From: Sphingobacteriia bacterium
GTDB lineage: Bacteria > Bacteroidota > Bacteroidia > Bacteroidales > UBA7960
DNA length: 64,000 nucleotides
Reading direction: 5' to 3'
Assembly (NCBI GenBank): GCA_011390785.1
Contig: JAABRR010000011.1
Location: forward strand, 62,001 to 126,000
Below the pieces are notes generated by a model. That model was given only the letters and a program-made list of their open reading frames with translations, ran no database searches and was not told the origin of the DNA. The position numbers and the translations under genes are program-made. Each line of letters starts with the position of its first letter. Positions within the stretch are counted from its first letter, which is position 1. This document shows, one piece after another, positions 28,102 to 37,185 of the stretch.

Positions 28102-29100
28102 TCAGCTGGGATCGTAAGCCCACTTAAGCCAGATAGAACCCCAGGTAAATCCACCGCCAAAGGCTGCCAAAATAATATTATCTCCTTTTTTCATTTGATT
28201 TTCATATTCCCACAGGCACAAAGGAATAGTAGCATTGGTAGTGTTTCCATACTTATGGATATTTACCATCACCTTCTCCATGGGTACGCGGCTGCGCCTC
28301 GAAACTGCTTCAATAATCCTCATATTGGCTTGATGGGGCACCAGCCATGCTACATCTTCAGGTTTAAGATGATTTCTTTCAATAACTTCAACAGCCACAT
28401 CGGCCATATTTTTTACAGCAAATTTGTATACAGCCTGACCCTCCTGGTAAACAAAATGTTCGCGGGTGTCAATATTCTCATGGGTGGGAGGATATGAAGA
28501 CCCTCCTGCTTTCATATGCAGGTGAATATAACCACTCCCATCTGATTGAAAAATATGATCCATGATTCCCTGGTCTTCTTCAGAAGGTTCAAGTAATAAA
28601 GCAGAAGCTCCATCACCAAATATAACACAAGTTTGCCTATCAGTATAATCAACAATCGATGACATTTTATCTGCTCCTACAACAATTACCTTTTTGTACC
28701 GACCTGATTCAACAAACTGGGCAGCGGTTACCAAAGTATAAATAAATCCTGAACATGCTGCATTTACATCAAAACTAAATGCATTCTTTATTCCAACCTT
28801 ATCGCTTATAAGATTGGCAGTTGCCGGAAATTTCATATCAGGGGTTACTGTAGCACAGATAAGTAAGTCAACATCTTCAGGATTTGTACCGGTTTTTTCC
28901 AACAAACCTTTCACAGCAGCAGCCCCCATTACTGATGTTCCCTGCCCTTCGCCTTTTAAAATTCGTCTTTCTCTTATTCCAGTGCGGGTAGTGATCCATT
29001 CATCGTTGGTATCGACCATGTTTTCCAGCTCGGCATTGGTAAGAATATATTCAGGAACGTATCCGTGAATACCCTTTATTGCTGCCCTGATTTTAGTCAT
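28102..29100 (-). CDS. fabH: 3-oxoacyl-ACP synthase III
   Basis: FabH condenses an acyl-CoA starter with malonyl-ACP to begin fatty acid synthesis, and in organisms with branched lipids uses branched starters. The 332-residue protein has [15 protein letters not shown] near the N-terminus. The catalytic Cys is in [12 protein letters not shown] (about residue 118), with His in [15 protein letters not shown] and Asn in [17 protein letters not shown], and the C-terminus is [13 protein letters not shown]. It is the last gene of yceD-rpmF-plsX-fabH. It ends tail-to-tail with the MazG-like gene with no intervening base. Confidence 0.97.
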   Translation of the reverse strand: MTKIRAAIKGIHGYVPEYILTNAELENMVDTNDEWITTRTGIRERRILKGEGQGTSVMGAAAVKGLLEKTGTNPEDVDLLICATVTPDMKFPATANLISDKVGIKNAFSFDVNAACSGFIYTLVTAAQFVESGRYKKVIVVGADKMSSIVDYTDRQTCVIFGDGASALLLEPSEEDQGIMDHIFQSDGSGYIHLHMKAGGSSYPPTHENIDTREHFVYQEGQAVYKFAVKNMADVAVEVIERNHLKPEDVAWLVPHQANMRIIEAVSRRSRVPMEKVMVNIHKYGNTTNATIPLCLWEYENQMKKGDNIILAAFGGGFTWGSIWLKWAYDPS

Positions 29101-29148
29101 AACAAAAAAGAATTATTAATTTAAAGTACGTTTATGTTAATGATAGTC

Positions 29149-30108
29149 TTAAGACTTATTCTGGGTATATTTGTCGAGTGCATCATTTATCCTGGCAGAT
29201 AACTTTGCTTCATGCACATCTCTGGAAAGAAGAATCATGTTTTTTGTAGCAATATCGTTTGATATCCCGTGCCCTATAATTACAGTTCCATTAATTCCCA
29301 AAATAGGAGTTCCACCATAGCTTTCATAATTCATACGATCAAAGAATTCATCCTTAAAGCCGCGTTTCTTAAACATCCGGTACATGGCTTCAGCCTGTTT
29401 CAGAACAATATTACCGGTAAAGCCATCACAAACAATTACATCTGCTTTATGGTTGAACAAATCTCTTCCCTCCACATTTCCGATAAAGTTAAAATCCGGA
29501 GAATCCTTCATTAGTCTGAATGCTGAATGTGTTGTCAGATTTCCCTTTTCTTCTTCCTCTCCAATATTAAGCAAGGCAACCCTTGGATTTTTGATGCCAT
29601 GAACAAATTCAGCATATACAGAACCCAAAAGACCAAATTGATACAATACATCTGATTTGCTATCGGGATTTGTACCTACATCAATAAGAACACCCATACC
29701 ACCATTCTCTTTAGGCAAAACAGAAGTTGTAGCAGGCCTTATAATTCCCTGAACCACATTAACACTGTAAATAGATCCTACCAGCATTGCACCGGTATTA
29801 CCTGCACTTGCAAATGAATCAATCTTTCCTGTTTTCAGCAAATGGAAACCCTTGCTTATGCTTGATTTTGGCTTTTGTGTAAATGCCCGCGTGGGTTGTT
29901 CGCCCATCTCAATAACTTCAGGGGCATGCTCAATGATAAAATGAGATGGATCGGCACCAAACTCATTAAGTTTATCTTCTATTATATCACGTGGACCAAT
30001 AAGAACAATCTTATCATCGCTACTCAATACCTTACGGGCCAGAATTGCACCATTTAAAATGCTGTCGGGTGCGAAATCGCCGCCCATTACGTCTAAACCA
30101 ATGTACAT
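29149..30108 (-). CDS. plsX: phosphate acyltransferase PlsX
   Basis: PlsX converts acyl-ACP and phosphate to acyl-phosphate, the donor for PlsY in phospholipid synthesis, acting peripherally at the membrane. The 319-residue protein opens YIGLDVMGGDFAPDSILNGA. It shows EVIEMGEQPTRAFTQKPKSSI, SAGNTGAMLVGS, GVLIDVGTNPDSKSDVLYQFG, LLNIGEEEEKGN and VCDGFTGNIVLKQAE, all classic family segments. It lies between rpmF (155 bp upstream) and fabH (48 bp downstream), the conserved lipid-synthesis order. Confidence 0.97.
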   Translation of the reverse strand: MYIGLDVMGGDFAPDSILNGAILARKVLSSDDKIVLIGPRDIIEDKLNEFGADPSHFIIEHAPEVIEMGEQPTRAFTQKPKSSISKGFHLLKTGKIDSFASAGNTGAMLVGSIYSVNVVQGIIRPATTSVLPKENGGMGVLIDVGTNPDSKSDVLYQFGLLGSVYAEFVHGIKNPRVALLNIGEEEEKGNLTTHSAFRLMKDSPDFNFIGNVEGRDLFNHKADVIVCDGFTGNIVLKQAEAMYRMFKKRGFKDEFFDRMNYESYGGTPILGINGTVIIGHGISNDIATKNMILLSRDVHEAKLSARINDALDKYTQNKS

Positions 30109-30263
30109 CTGTTAAATTTAAATTAAACAGACCGAACAAACAAACTTAGTTTATTATTAAGTTTATTAAATTCGGTTGATATGATGTTTGATAAGGTATT
30201 GCCTTTTCCCCGCCTTATTATTTTTAAAACATTTAAGGAAGTTTGAAAAGTAATTACCTTGAA

Positions 30264-30449
30264 TTAAACTGCTGCAGCTTTTTCAATAGCTACCTGTCCG
30301 CGATAATATCCACATTCAGGACAAACACGGTGCATTAGTTTTAATGATCCACAATTGGAGCATGATGAAAGAGAAGGTTCAACAGCTTTGTAATGAGTTC
30401 GCCTTTTGTCTCTGCGGGTTTTGGAAATTTTACTCTTAGGATGTGCCAT
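30264..30449 (-). CDS. rpmF: 50S ribosomal protein L32
   Basis: The 61-residue small ribosomal protein begins MAHPKSKISKTRRDKRR. It carries a zinc ribbon formed by Cys30, Cys33, Cys43 and Cys46 (CSNC...CPEC), so it is the zinc-binding C+ form. A neighbouring zinc-free paralogue is not present. It sits in the normal yceD-rpmF-plsX order, 25 bp after yceD. Confidence 0.97.
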   Translation of the reverse strand: MAHPKSKISKTRRDKRRTHYKAVEPSLSSCSNCGSLKLMHRVCPECGYYRGQVAIEKAAAV

Positions 30450-30474
30450 AATTTCAGCAAAATTTATTAATTGT

Positions 30475-31029
30475 TTAATTAAACTTAATATTTTTTAATG
30501 CATCCCATCTGGAATCAGATGGCTTATTATCATTATTCGTTGTCAAGTCTTTATTTCGTTTAAAAACATACTTCTCCAGTTGTTTTAATACCGTTGGATC
30601 GCACATGGGTAAACCATCTTCATTATCTTCATGAACCTTTTTTTGTGGCAGGCCAAGCATCACAAACTCATAAAAAAACTGTGAAACATCAATATGACTA
30701 TCAGTTGAAGGTATAATTACAACATCATCGCTTTGCTCTTCCTTTCTATCACCAAATTTTACATAAAGATTATTATGAACACTTAATTGATACCAAAAGG
30801 GTTTAAGGCATCTGTCGCATTCGAGCTCTATTTTTCCTGTTATATAAAAATCCAGATCCAAACGAGTTGTTCTTTTGTTCAAAATCATTTTTCCTACAAG
30901 ATCGGCAACAATTACCTGATCATTGCTTTCGAAGCAGGCAAAAAAATCATTATTTAAATCAAAAGTAAACTCGTGTTCTCCGCCGGAAAGCCCGACAAAT
31001 GCTATTTCAAAGGGTTTCAATGCTTTCAA
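30475..31029 (-). CDS. yceD: DUF177/YceD-family protein
   Basis: The 184-residue YceD-type protein is linked in bacteria and plastids to 23S rRNA processing and large-subunit assembly. It has the central CDRC motif (LECDRCLKPFWYQL) and the acidic DVSQFFYEFVMLGLPQKKVH stretch followed by CDP. The C-terminus ends SRWDALKNIKF, the usual DPRWxxLxxL signature. It is the first gene of the yceD-rpmF-plsX-fabH operon. A TAACTTTG box at 31055-31062, 26 bp before the ATG, is a likely -7 element. Confidence 0.92.
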   Translation of the reverse strand: MKALKPFEIAFVGLSGGEHEFTFDLNNDFFACFESNDQVIVADLVGKMILNKRTTRLDLDFYITGKIELECDRCLKPFWYQLSVHNNLYVKFGDRKEEQSDDVVIIPSTDSHIDVSQFFYEFVMLGLPQKKVHEDNEDGLPMCDPTVLKQLEKYVFKRNKDLTTNNDNKPSDSRWDALKNIKFN

Positions 31030-31429
31030 AGTACTTTCTTTTTTTCAAAGGCTGCAAAGTTACAACATCTGCAGAAAAATAAAAAATTTTATTTGAAAAT
31101 TCCAACATGGCTTTATAGCTTTGCAAATTTAACCTGTAAATTATTAATTAGTATAAACTCAAACCCTCATAAGTACCGATAATTTTAGAAATTTGCTCGC
31201 ATTGGCAGGGTAAAAGCTCTAATAAATAAATAATTAATATATTAATCTTTTTGATCAAGAAATTTTTATTCTTTGTAACTTCACATTAAACCATTTAAAT
31301 ATTGGTGTTTACTTACAACACAAATTATCAAATCAATAAATTCAGACTCGGGACTGCTCCATTTTCCAGTTGGTAAATTGAGATGATAAATACTTCAGAA
31401 GATTTATAATTACTACTTAAAAAAATAAA
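31030..31429. other. 400-bp divergent promoter region
   Basis: AT-rich gap between yceD (minus) and the queD-like gene (plus). The yceD -7 box is clear; for the queD-like gene only near-matches such as TTATTCTTTG are seen. No hairpin or open frame of note. Confidence 0.5.
31055..31062 (-). promoter_or_regulatory. putative -7 box of the yceD-rpmF-plsX-fabH operon
   Basis: Minus-strand TAACTTTG matches TAnnTTTG and is the same octamer as in the stronger rimP promoter. The -33 position has no TTTG. Confidence 0.45.
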
Positions 31430-31885
31430 ATGACTTTGGCAAATATCCGCATTACAAAACAATTTCGCTTTGAGGCTGCTCATGCTCTTTGGGGCTACGA
31501 CGGTGCCTGCCGAAATATCCACGGACATAGTTATGTATTGTATGTCACTTTAAAGGGCCAACCATCTGCAGACATAAATGATGCAAAATATGGGATGGTA
31601 ATGGATTTCTCCTTGCTAAAAAAAATTGTGAACGAACAGATCATAGATCAGTTTGACCATGCACTTATGATTCGTAAAAATACACCTCACGAGCAGTTGG
31701 CACAATCTTCTGATTTGTTAGGAAAAATACTGGCTCTACATTACCAGCCCACTTGCGAAAATATGGTTGCCGATTTTGCTGAACGGATAATTTATCAATT
31801 ACCCGACGGAATTGCCCTGCATAGTTTAAAACTACACGAGACAGCCACTGCCTATGCAGAGTGGTTTGCAGAAGATAACCCATAA
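31430..31885 (+). CDS. queD: 6-carboxy-5,6,7,8-tetrahydropterin synthase / PTPS family
   Basis: The 151-residue protein belongs to the QueD/6-pyruvoyl-tetrahydropterin synthase family, which turns dihydroneopterin triphosphate into 6-carboxytetrahydropterin for queuosine/7-deazaguanine synthesis. Zinc ligands are His in FEAAHALWG and the two in NIHGHSY. The catalytic Cys is three residues before Asn-Ile-His (GACRNIHGH). The PTCENMVADFAE segment has the expected Glu, and LHETATAYAEW gives the C-terminal Glu. The Cys spacing fits QueD better than the eukaryote-type PTPS. No other queuosine gene is nearby, so the exact product is a family-level call. Confidence 0.88.
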   Translation: MTLANIRITKQFRFEAAHALWGYDGACRNIHGHSYVLYVTLKGQPSADINDAKYGMVMDFSLLKKIVNEQIIDQFDHALMIRKNTPHEQLAQSSDLLGKILALHYQPTCENMVADFAERIIYQLPDGIALHSLKLHETATAYAEWFAEDNP

Positions 31886-31971
31886 ATCCTGCTTAAGGTT
31901 GTTTGAAAATGAGGCTTTTAATGAAATACCTTTGTCGAATCAACATAGTCAACTGTTTACAAATAATTTCA

Positions 31972-32364
31972 TTACCTGTTTTTTACTTCTCCTACAACCC
32001 TGAAAATGGAAGTTTTAGGTTCTGCATTAGATGTTACCGTTACCGTTCTGCTTATGCGTTGTGCGTTGGGTGCCAGTCGAAATTCAATTTTTATAGTTCC
32101 TTCTTTACCTGGCATAATAGGTTGACGGGGCCATTCATGAACGCGGGTTCCACAACATGCTCTTACATTAGAAAGGATTAAGGGCTCGTTGCCTTCATTG
32201 ATAAATTTTATATCGAGTTTAGATTCAGGCATTTCATCCGTATAAACAACGCCATAATCATATTTTTCAATATCCCAAACCAGTTTTGGCCCATCCTTTT
32301 CTTCTAAGGCTTTTACGCCGTTACCCAATAGAATAATTAAAAACAAAAAGAGAATCTTTTTCAT
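31972..32364 (-). CDS. DUF1573 secreted protein
   Basis: This 130-residue exported protein has a clear signal peptide (MKKILFLFLIILLGNGVKA) and one DUF1573 domain of immunoglobulin-like fold. The motifs are WDIEKYDYGVV, LDIKFINEGNEPLILSNVRACCGTRV and GKEGTIKIEFRLAPN. The Cys-Cys pair is the hallmark VRxxCGCT-like site, here ACCGT. Start at ATG 32364 is chosen because the signal begins there; a frame from 32442 only adds 26 residues. DUF1573 proteins are common and uncharacterised in Bacteroidota. Single gene. Confidence 0.85.
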   Translation of the reverse strand: MKKILFLFLIILLGNGVKALEEKDGPKLVWDIEKYDYGVVYTDEMPESKLDIKFINEGNEPLILSNVRACCGTRVHEWPRQPIMPGKEGTIKIEFRLAPNAQRISRTVTVTSNAEPKTSIFRVVGEVKNR

Positions 32365-32525
32365 AGTAATTGATTTAATAACATTTAGTAAAAATAGTGA
32401 CAGGCATTTTACATGCACTTTAAAAACTTTTTGAAGATACAAATTCCAGATTTCCTAAAGTCATAAAATACACCCAATTACAAAATAATTATGAATATTT
32501 CAATAATCTTGTGAATTAAAAAAAA

Positions 32526-32554
32526 GACCGGATGAGCAAATTGCCCAACCAGCC
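32526..32554 (-). terminator. intrinsic terminator of the ArsR-type gene
   Basis: In minus-strand RNA the arms at 32554-32543 and 32537-32526 form a 12-bp stem with one mismatch and three G-U pairs around a 5-base loop. It is followed by eight or more U (the A-run just before 32526). It lies 27 bp after the ArsR-family stop codon. Confidence 0.7.
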
Positions 32555-32580
32555 TTACTTTTTTGATGTATGAGATTTTT

Positions 32581-32877
32581 TTAAACGTGACACTTATTGA
32601 TACACTCAACGATCTGTGTAACTGCATCACCCTTTAGATAATAGAAAGTTTTCTTTCCACTACGTCTTGAATCAAGAACACCTTTTGTTTTCAGTATGTT
32701 AAGGTGATGAGATGCAGATGCCTGCTCAATTTTTAATGATTCATAAATCTCCGTTACATTCATTTGTTCCTTTTCCTCCAGCATATCGATTATTGCAATA
32801 CGCATTGGATGCGCGATTGCACGAAGCTTGCTGGCAGCTTCCTCCAACTTCTTGGGATCAAGTTTACTTTGTGCCAT
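32581..32877 (-). CDS. ArsR/SmtB-family winged-helix regulator
   Basis: This 98-residue HTH repressor has the full ArsR-type fold: RAIAHPMRIAIIDMLEEKE, the recognition pair MNVTEIYESLKIEQASASHHLNILKTKGVLDS and the wing RRSGKKTFYYLKGDA. The ELCVCDL metal box of classical arsenic sensors is absent; two Cys at the very C-terminus (VECINKCHV) might bind metal or redox ligands. ATG 32877 (MAQSKLDP) is preferred to the one 9 bases earlier. It stands alone with its own terminator, so targets are unknown; autoregulation is likely but not shown. Confidence 0.9.
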   Translation of the reverse strand: MAQSKLDPKKLEEAASKLRAIAHPMRIAIIDMLEEKEQMNVTEIYESLKIEQASASHHLNILKTKGVLDSRRSGKKTFYYLKGDAVTQIVECINKCHV

Positions 32878-33153
32878 AAAAATCATTTTTAAGTTTGATA
32901 ATCAATTATATTAAAACTAACCACACAACAAATATATGAATATATTTTGCAATTTGATTGATTTTTTTTATAAAACTGAAGATTCATAAAGAAACAAGTC
33001 ACTTTTAATCAGTTTTTTATAAATATTCTATCTCATTAAACTAGTCCAAATGGACTATGAAAATATCACCCATCTATAACTCCTGATTATCAGTAATATA
33101 TTGATTAGTTCCAAGCAACAATTTGAATACTTGCTATTTCTTTTTGAATTTTC

Positions 33154-33906
33154 TTACTGTTTAGATTTGCAAATTTTTGCTGAAAAAAATTCTCTGTTCA
33201 TCTTTGCAATAAATTCAACAGAAATTCCTTTTGGGCAATCAAATTCACATCCATAAGTATTAGAGCAAAAACCAAATCCAACTTCATCCATTTTATCAAC
33301 CATTCTTTGTACTCTTTCTGTTGCCTCTACTCTTCCCTGTGGCATCATAGCATATTGTGAAACCTTGGCAGAAACAAAGAGCATTGCAGAAGAATTTTTA
33401 CAGGCTGCAACACATGCACCGCATCCAATACATACTGAAGCATCAAAGGCCCTGTCGGAGATACTTTTGTTGATGAGAATATTATTGGCATCTTTAGCTA
33501 CTCCTGTATTTATATTGATGTAACCACCTGCATGCATGATCTTATCAAATGCGGAGCGGTCAACCACCAGGTCTTTGATCACAGGAAATGCTTTGCTTCT
33601 CCATGGCTCAATAACAATTGTGCTACCATCTTCGAATTCGCGCATATGCAACTCACAGGTTGTGGTATTTCTTTGCGGCCCGTGTGGCCGTCCGTTAATA
33701 TATAATCCGCAGCTTCCACAGATCCCTTCCCGACAGTCGTGTTCAAAATGCACAGATTCTTTTCCCGATGTAATTAATTTCTCATTTAAATAATCAAGCA
33801 TTTGAAGGAAGGACATTTCTGCTGACACATCTTCAATCGGGTAATCTACAAATTTTCCTTTGGTTGCGCCATTTTTCTGACGCCATATTTTAAGTTTGAA
33901 ATTCAT
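33154..33906 (-). CDS. sdhB: succinate dehydrogenase/fumarate reductase iron-sulfur subunit
   Basis: This 250-residue electron-transfer subunit of complex II faces the cytoplasm at the inner membrane. The N-terminal [2Fe-2S] ferredoxin domain has [10 protein letters not shown] and a later Cys in TTTCELHM. The C-terminal helical domain has [15 protein letters not shown] for [4Fe-4S] and further Cys ([15 protein letters not shown]) for [3Fe-4S]/[4Fe-4S]. The sequence is of the menaquinone-type (Bacteroides/Wolinella/Bacillus-like) branch. It is the last gene of sdhC-sdhA-sdhB, 17 bp after sdhA. Direction (succinate oxidation or fumarate reduction) cannot be told from sequence. Confidence 0.96.
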   Translation of the reverse strand: MNFKLKIWRQKNGATKGKFVDYPIEDVSAEMSFLQMLDYLNEKLITSGKESVHFEHDCREGICGSCGLYINGRPHGPQRNTTTCELHMREFEDGSTIVIEPWRSKAFPVIKDLVVDRSAFDKIMHAGGYININTGVAKDANNILINKSISDRAFDASVCIGCGACVAACKNSSAMLFVSAKVSQYAMMPQGRVEATERVQRMVDKMDEVGFGFCSNTYGCEFDCPKGISVEFIAKMNREFFSAKICKSKQ

Positions 33907-33923
33907 ATCTGGTGGACTTAAGG

Positions 33924-35843
33924 TTATTTGTAACTTCTTTCTTTGAGTTCAACATTCTCAAAAACGAGGGGTTCTTTATGCAAAGCGGGCCTTTCTTTGT
34001 TTCCTGAATATTCATAGGCAGATACGAAGGCAAATTCAGCATCATTACGCTGGGCCTCTCCCTGGGGCGTCTGATACTCTTCCCTGAAGTGCGCTCCGCA
34101 GGATTCATTTCTATCGAGAGCATCGTAACACATCAGCCTACCCACTTCAAAGAAATCTGCAACCCGGAGAGCCTTTTCAAGCTCCTGATTATATTCATCA
34201 GCTGTGCCCGGAACCATAACATCTTCCCAGAATTCATCTTCAAGATCATTGAGCATATCAATAGCTTTTAGTAAGCCTTTTTCACTTCTTACCATTCCAC
34301 AATGATCCCAAAGAATTTTACCCAGTCTTTTATGGAAGGAAGTAACACTTTGCTTTCCCTTTATTGCCATTACTCTGTTAATTCTGTCGCGAACCTGTTT
34401 TTCAGCATCATCAAATTCAGGAGTATCAGTAGCGAAGCGAGGTGTTCTGATTTCATCGGCCAGATAATCTCCAATGGTATACGGTAAAATGAAGTATCCA
34501 TCGCCGGAGCACTGCATCAATGAGCTGGCCCCTAAACGGTTGGCTCCATGATCAGAAAAATTACTTTCACCAACAGAATACAGCCCGGGAATGGTGGTCA
34601 TTAGGTTATAATCAACCCATAGCCCACCCATGGTATAATGACCTGCCGGATAAATACGCATGGGCTCCTTGTAAGGATTAATACCGGTAATCTTACGATA
34701 CATTTCAAACAGGTTACCATACTTATCTTCAATAACTTTTTCGCCCTGTTTTTTAATGGCATCTTTAAAATCCAGATAAACGGAAAGTCCGGTTTCACCA
34801 ACACCATATCCGGCATCGCATCTTTCTTTGGCAGCCCTGGAAGCTACATCGCGAGGCACAAGGTTTCCGAAGGCGGGATACCTCCTTTCGAGATAATAAT
34901 CGCGTTCATCTTCAGGAATATCGTTTGGATTTCTTTTTTCAGCCTGCTTTTTCGGTACCCAAACTCGCCCGTCATTTCTTAACGATTCTGACATAAGGGT
35001 AAGCTTAGATTGATAATCATTAAGCACCGGGATACTTGTAGGGTGTATCTGAATAAAACTTGGATTGGCAAAGAGAGCTCCTTTCTTATGAGCGGCCCAG
35101 GCGGCTGAAGAGTTACTTCCCAGCGCCAATGTAGATAGATAAAAAACAGTTCCATAACCTCCTGTAGCCAAAACTACGGCATGAGCAGAGTGGCGCTCAA
35201 TTTCTCCTGTAAGCAGGTTGCGGGTTATGATGCCTCGAGCCTTACCATCAACCATGACCAGATCAAGCATATCACGGCGTGAATACATTTTTACATTTCC
35301 CTTTGCAATTTGCCTGTTGAGAGATGAATAGGTACCCAATAAACATTGCTGACCCGTTTGCCCTTTGGCATAAAATGTACGGGAAACCTGCACACCCCCA
35401 AAGGAACGCGTTTCCAGACCACCACCATAATCACGGGCTAATGGAACCCCCATAGCAGCAAAATGATCTATGGTAAGAACACTTACTTCTGATGCACGGT
35501 AAACATTGGCTTCGCGGGCACGGAAATCGCCACCTTTTATCATATCATAAAATAGACGGTATATACTATCACCATCGTTTTTATAGTTCTTTGCAGCGTT
35601 AATTCCACCCTGCGCAGCTACTGAGTGAGCCCTTCGGGGAGAATCCTGAAAACAGAACACTTTTACATTGTAGCCAAGCTCTCCTAAAGTGCTGGCAGAT
35701 GAGGAACCAGATAATCCGGAACCTACCACAATAACGTCGAGTTTCTTTTTATTGGCAGGACTTACCAACTTAAGCGACGATTTATAATTATTCCATTTGT
35801 CGGCTAATGGACCTTGAGGAATTTTTGCATCAAGCTTTATCAT
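33924..35843 (-). CDS. sdhA: succinate dehydrogenase/fumarate reductase flavoprotein subunit
   Basis: This 639-residue catalytic subunit oxidises succinate to fumarate or the reverse, with covalent FAD. The dinucleotide motif is [15 protein letters not shown] (about 37-51). His73 in [15 protein letters not shown] is the predicted FAD-linked residue. The substrate region includes [35 protein letters not shown] and the catalytic Arg region [16 protein letters not shown]. Length and N-terminus match the Bacteroidota frdA/sdhA type (about 640-650 residues). Between sdhC (95 bp upstream) and sdhB (17 bp downstream). Confidence 0.96.
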   Translation of the reverse strand: MIKLDAKIPQGPLADKWNNYKSSLKLVSPANKKKLDVIVVGSGLSGSSSASTLGELGYNVKVFCFQDSPRRAHSVAAQGGINAAKNYKNDGDSIYRLFYDMIKGGDFRAREANVYRASEVSVLTIDHFAAMGVPLARDYGGGLETRSFGGVQVSRTFYAKGQTGQQCLLGTYSSLNRQIAKGNVKMYSRRDMLDLVMVDGKARGIITRNLLTGEIERHSAHAVVLATGGYGTVFYLSTLALGSNSSAAWAAHKKGALFANPSFIQIHPTSIPVLNDYQSKLTLMSESLRNDGRVWVPKKQAEKRNPNDIPEDERDYYLERRYPAFGNLVPRDVASRAAKERCDAGYGVGETGLSVYLDFKDAIKKQGEKVIEDKYGNLFEMYRKITGINPYKEPMRIYPAGHYTMGGLWVDYNLMTTIPGLYSVGESNFSDHGANRLGASSLMQCSGDGYFILPYTIGDYLADEIRTPRFATDTPEFDDAEKQVRDRINRVMAIKGKQSVTSFHKRLGKILWDHCGMVRSEKGLLKAIDMLNDLEDEFWEDVMVPGTADEYNQELEKALRVADFFEVGRLMCYDALDRNESCGAHFREEYQTPQGEAQRNDAEFAFVSAYEYSGNKERPALHKEPLVFENVELKERSYK

Positions 35844-35938
35844 TGCTATTGTAATTTAATATCATTCAAAAAATAATTTCATTTTCCAATCCTGATCTCA
35901 TTATTTAAAGCTAAACCAGCAGGAAACAATCTGTTCTT

Positions 35939-36613
35939 TTACCCTTGATAAAGAAACAGGAAGTAGAGCGCAATTACACTAAATCCTATGGCTACTAAAA
36001 CCGCATAAACAGTTCCTATAACTTTTATTGCCGGGGTATATTTATCATGATTTAAACCGAAGGACTGGAATGCAGATTGAAATGCATGCTTAAGGTGGAA
36101 ACCTAAAAGGATGAATGCGAAAATATAAATTCCGGCATTTACGGGGTTTTTGAGAGTCTGGGCTACCATGGGTAAAAAATCATGTGCCGACTCAGCTCCT
36201 GCATATACATCAACCAGACCGATTTTCACAAAAAAGAAATGGTATAAATGCAATGCAAGAAAGATAAAAATTACAACCCCGGTATGAATCATAAACTTTG
36301 AAAAAGTCGATGTGCCAGATTTACCGGCAACATAATAATTTATTGGGCGGGATCTTTTGTTGTACAACTCAAGCATTACACCCAAAATTATGTGAATGAT
36401 AAACCCTGCAAAAAGAAAATACTCAACAATCTTAATTACAGGATTGGTTAAAAGGAAGTCAACAGCTGCATTAAAAGCTTCACCACCATCGGGCTTGAGC
36501 ATCAAAAGATTGGTTGTTAGATGCGACACCAAAAACAGCATTAAAAAGGCTCCGGCAGCCGCCATTATATATTTCCGGCTCAGAGAGGCGATCTTAAATT
36601 TACTACTAATCAT
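35939..36613 (-). CDS. sdhC: succinate dehydrogenase/fumarate reductase cytochrome b subunit
   Basis: The 224-residue membrane anchor has five predicted transmembrane helices (about 14-34, 55-78, 105-128, 155-175, 200-222). It combines SdhC and SdhD in one chain, as in Wolinella and Bacillus enzymes. Conserved His residues in VSHLTTNLLML, FIIHIILGVML, ALHLYHFFFV and GFHLKHAFQSAFQSFG provide ligands for two b-type hemes and the quinone site. First gene of sdhCAB, with a good promoter about 200 bp upstream. Confidence 0.95.
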   Translation of the reverse strand: MISSKFKIASLSRKYIMAAAGAFLMLFLVSHLTTNLLMLKPDGGEAFNAAVDFLLTNPVIKIVEYFLFAGFIIHIILGVMLELYNKRSRPINYYVAGKSGTSTFSKFMIHTGVVIFIFLALHLYHFFFVKIGLVDVYAGAESAHDFLPMVAQTLKNPVNAGIYIFAFILLGFHLKHAFQSAFQSFGLNHDKYTPAIKVIGTVYAVLVAIGFSVIALYFLFLYQG

Positions 36614-36818
36614 ACATATCGAAATTGAATTGAAAAATGATTGGCTTTTATTCTATGCTTTTAAAAGGATGTTAGAATTTTTCAAAATGAGTTTTGATAA
36701 TAAACAGGCAAAGAAAATAAAACAATTAAAATCAGATAAATAATTAAATTAAAAAATTTGATTGAATTAAAAATTGGGATCTAAGTATATCCTGTATACC
36801 ACTCATTTATGCATAAAA

Positions 36819-36850
36819 CAAATGTAGATTATATAAAGTGCAAAAGCAAA
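36819..36850 (-). promoter_or_regulatory. predicted promoter of the sdhCAB operon
   Basis: On the minus strand TTTG (36850-36847), a 20-base spacer and TACATTTG (36826-36819) match the Bacteroidota consensus at both boxes. Transcription would start near 36812, about 200 bases before sdhC. Confidence 0.6.
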
Positions 36851-37045
36851 TAATTTGCTTATTTGTATTAATTATAAATAAAGTAGCACTATTTTGTATA
36901 TCAAATACTTAAATACCTATGTTTATTTTTATTATACTTTATTTCATGATAAACTCAAAACAATTATTAAACATGTGTCAAATTTATGAAACCTTGTTCA
37001 ATTTATCCTTAAAGAAATAGCAATCAGCCGGGCTGGAAAAATTTG

Positions 37046-37053
37046 TACTTTTG
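37046..37053 (+). promoter_or_regulatory. putative -7 box for pepP
   Basis: TACTTTTG matches TAnnTTTG, followed by G/C-rich CATCGG near the expected start of transcription. No TTTG at -33. The leader would be about 125 bases. Confidence 0.4.
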
Positions 37054-37185
37054 CATCGGTTACAATTGATTGATTATTCTTAAACTCATATAGTATCCAA
37101 CTAAAAACCCTGGAATTTTCTCACAACTGATTACTGAGAAACCAGCCAGATTATATTCATCTATCACCTAAAAAACTTTCATAAT

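Larger units (their letters stand above)
36614..37185. other. 572-bp divergent intergenic region between sdhCAB and pepP
   Basis: The gap holds a TTTG-N20-TACATTTG promoter for sdhC, leaving a leader of about 200 bases, and a TACTTTTG box for pepP. I found no open frame or stable hairpin that would identify an RNA gene. The long sdhC leader is AT-rich and unexplained. Confidence 0.5.
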
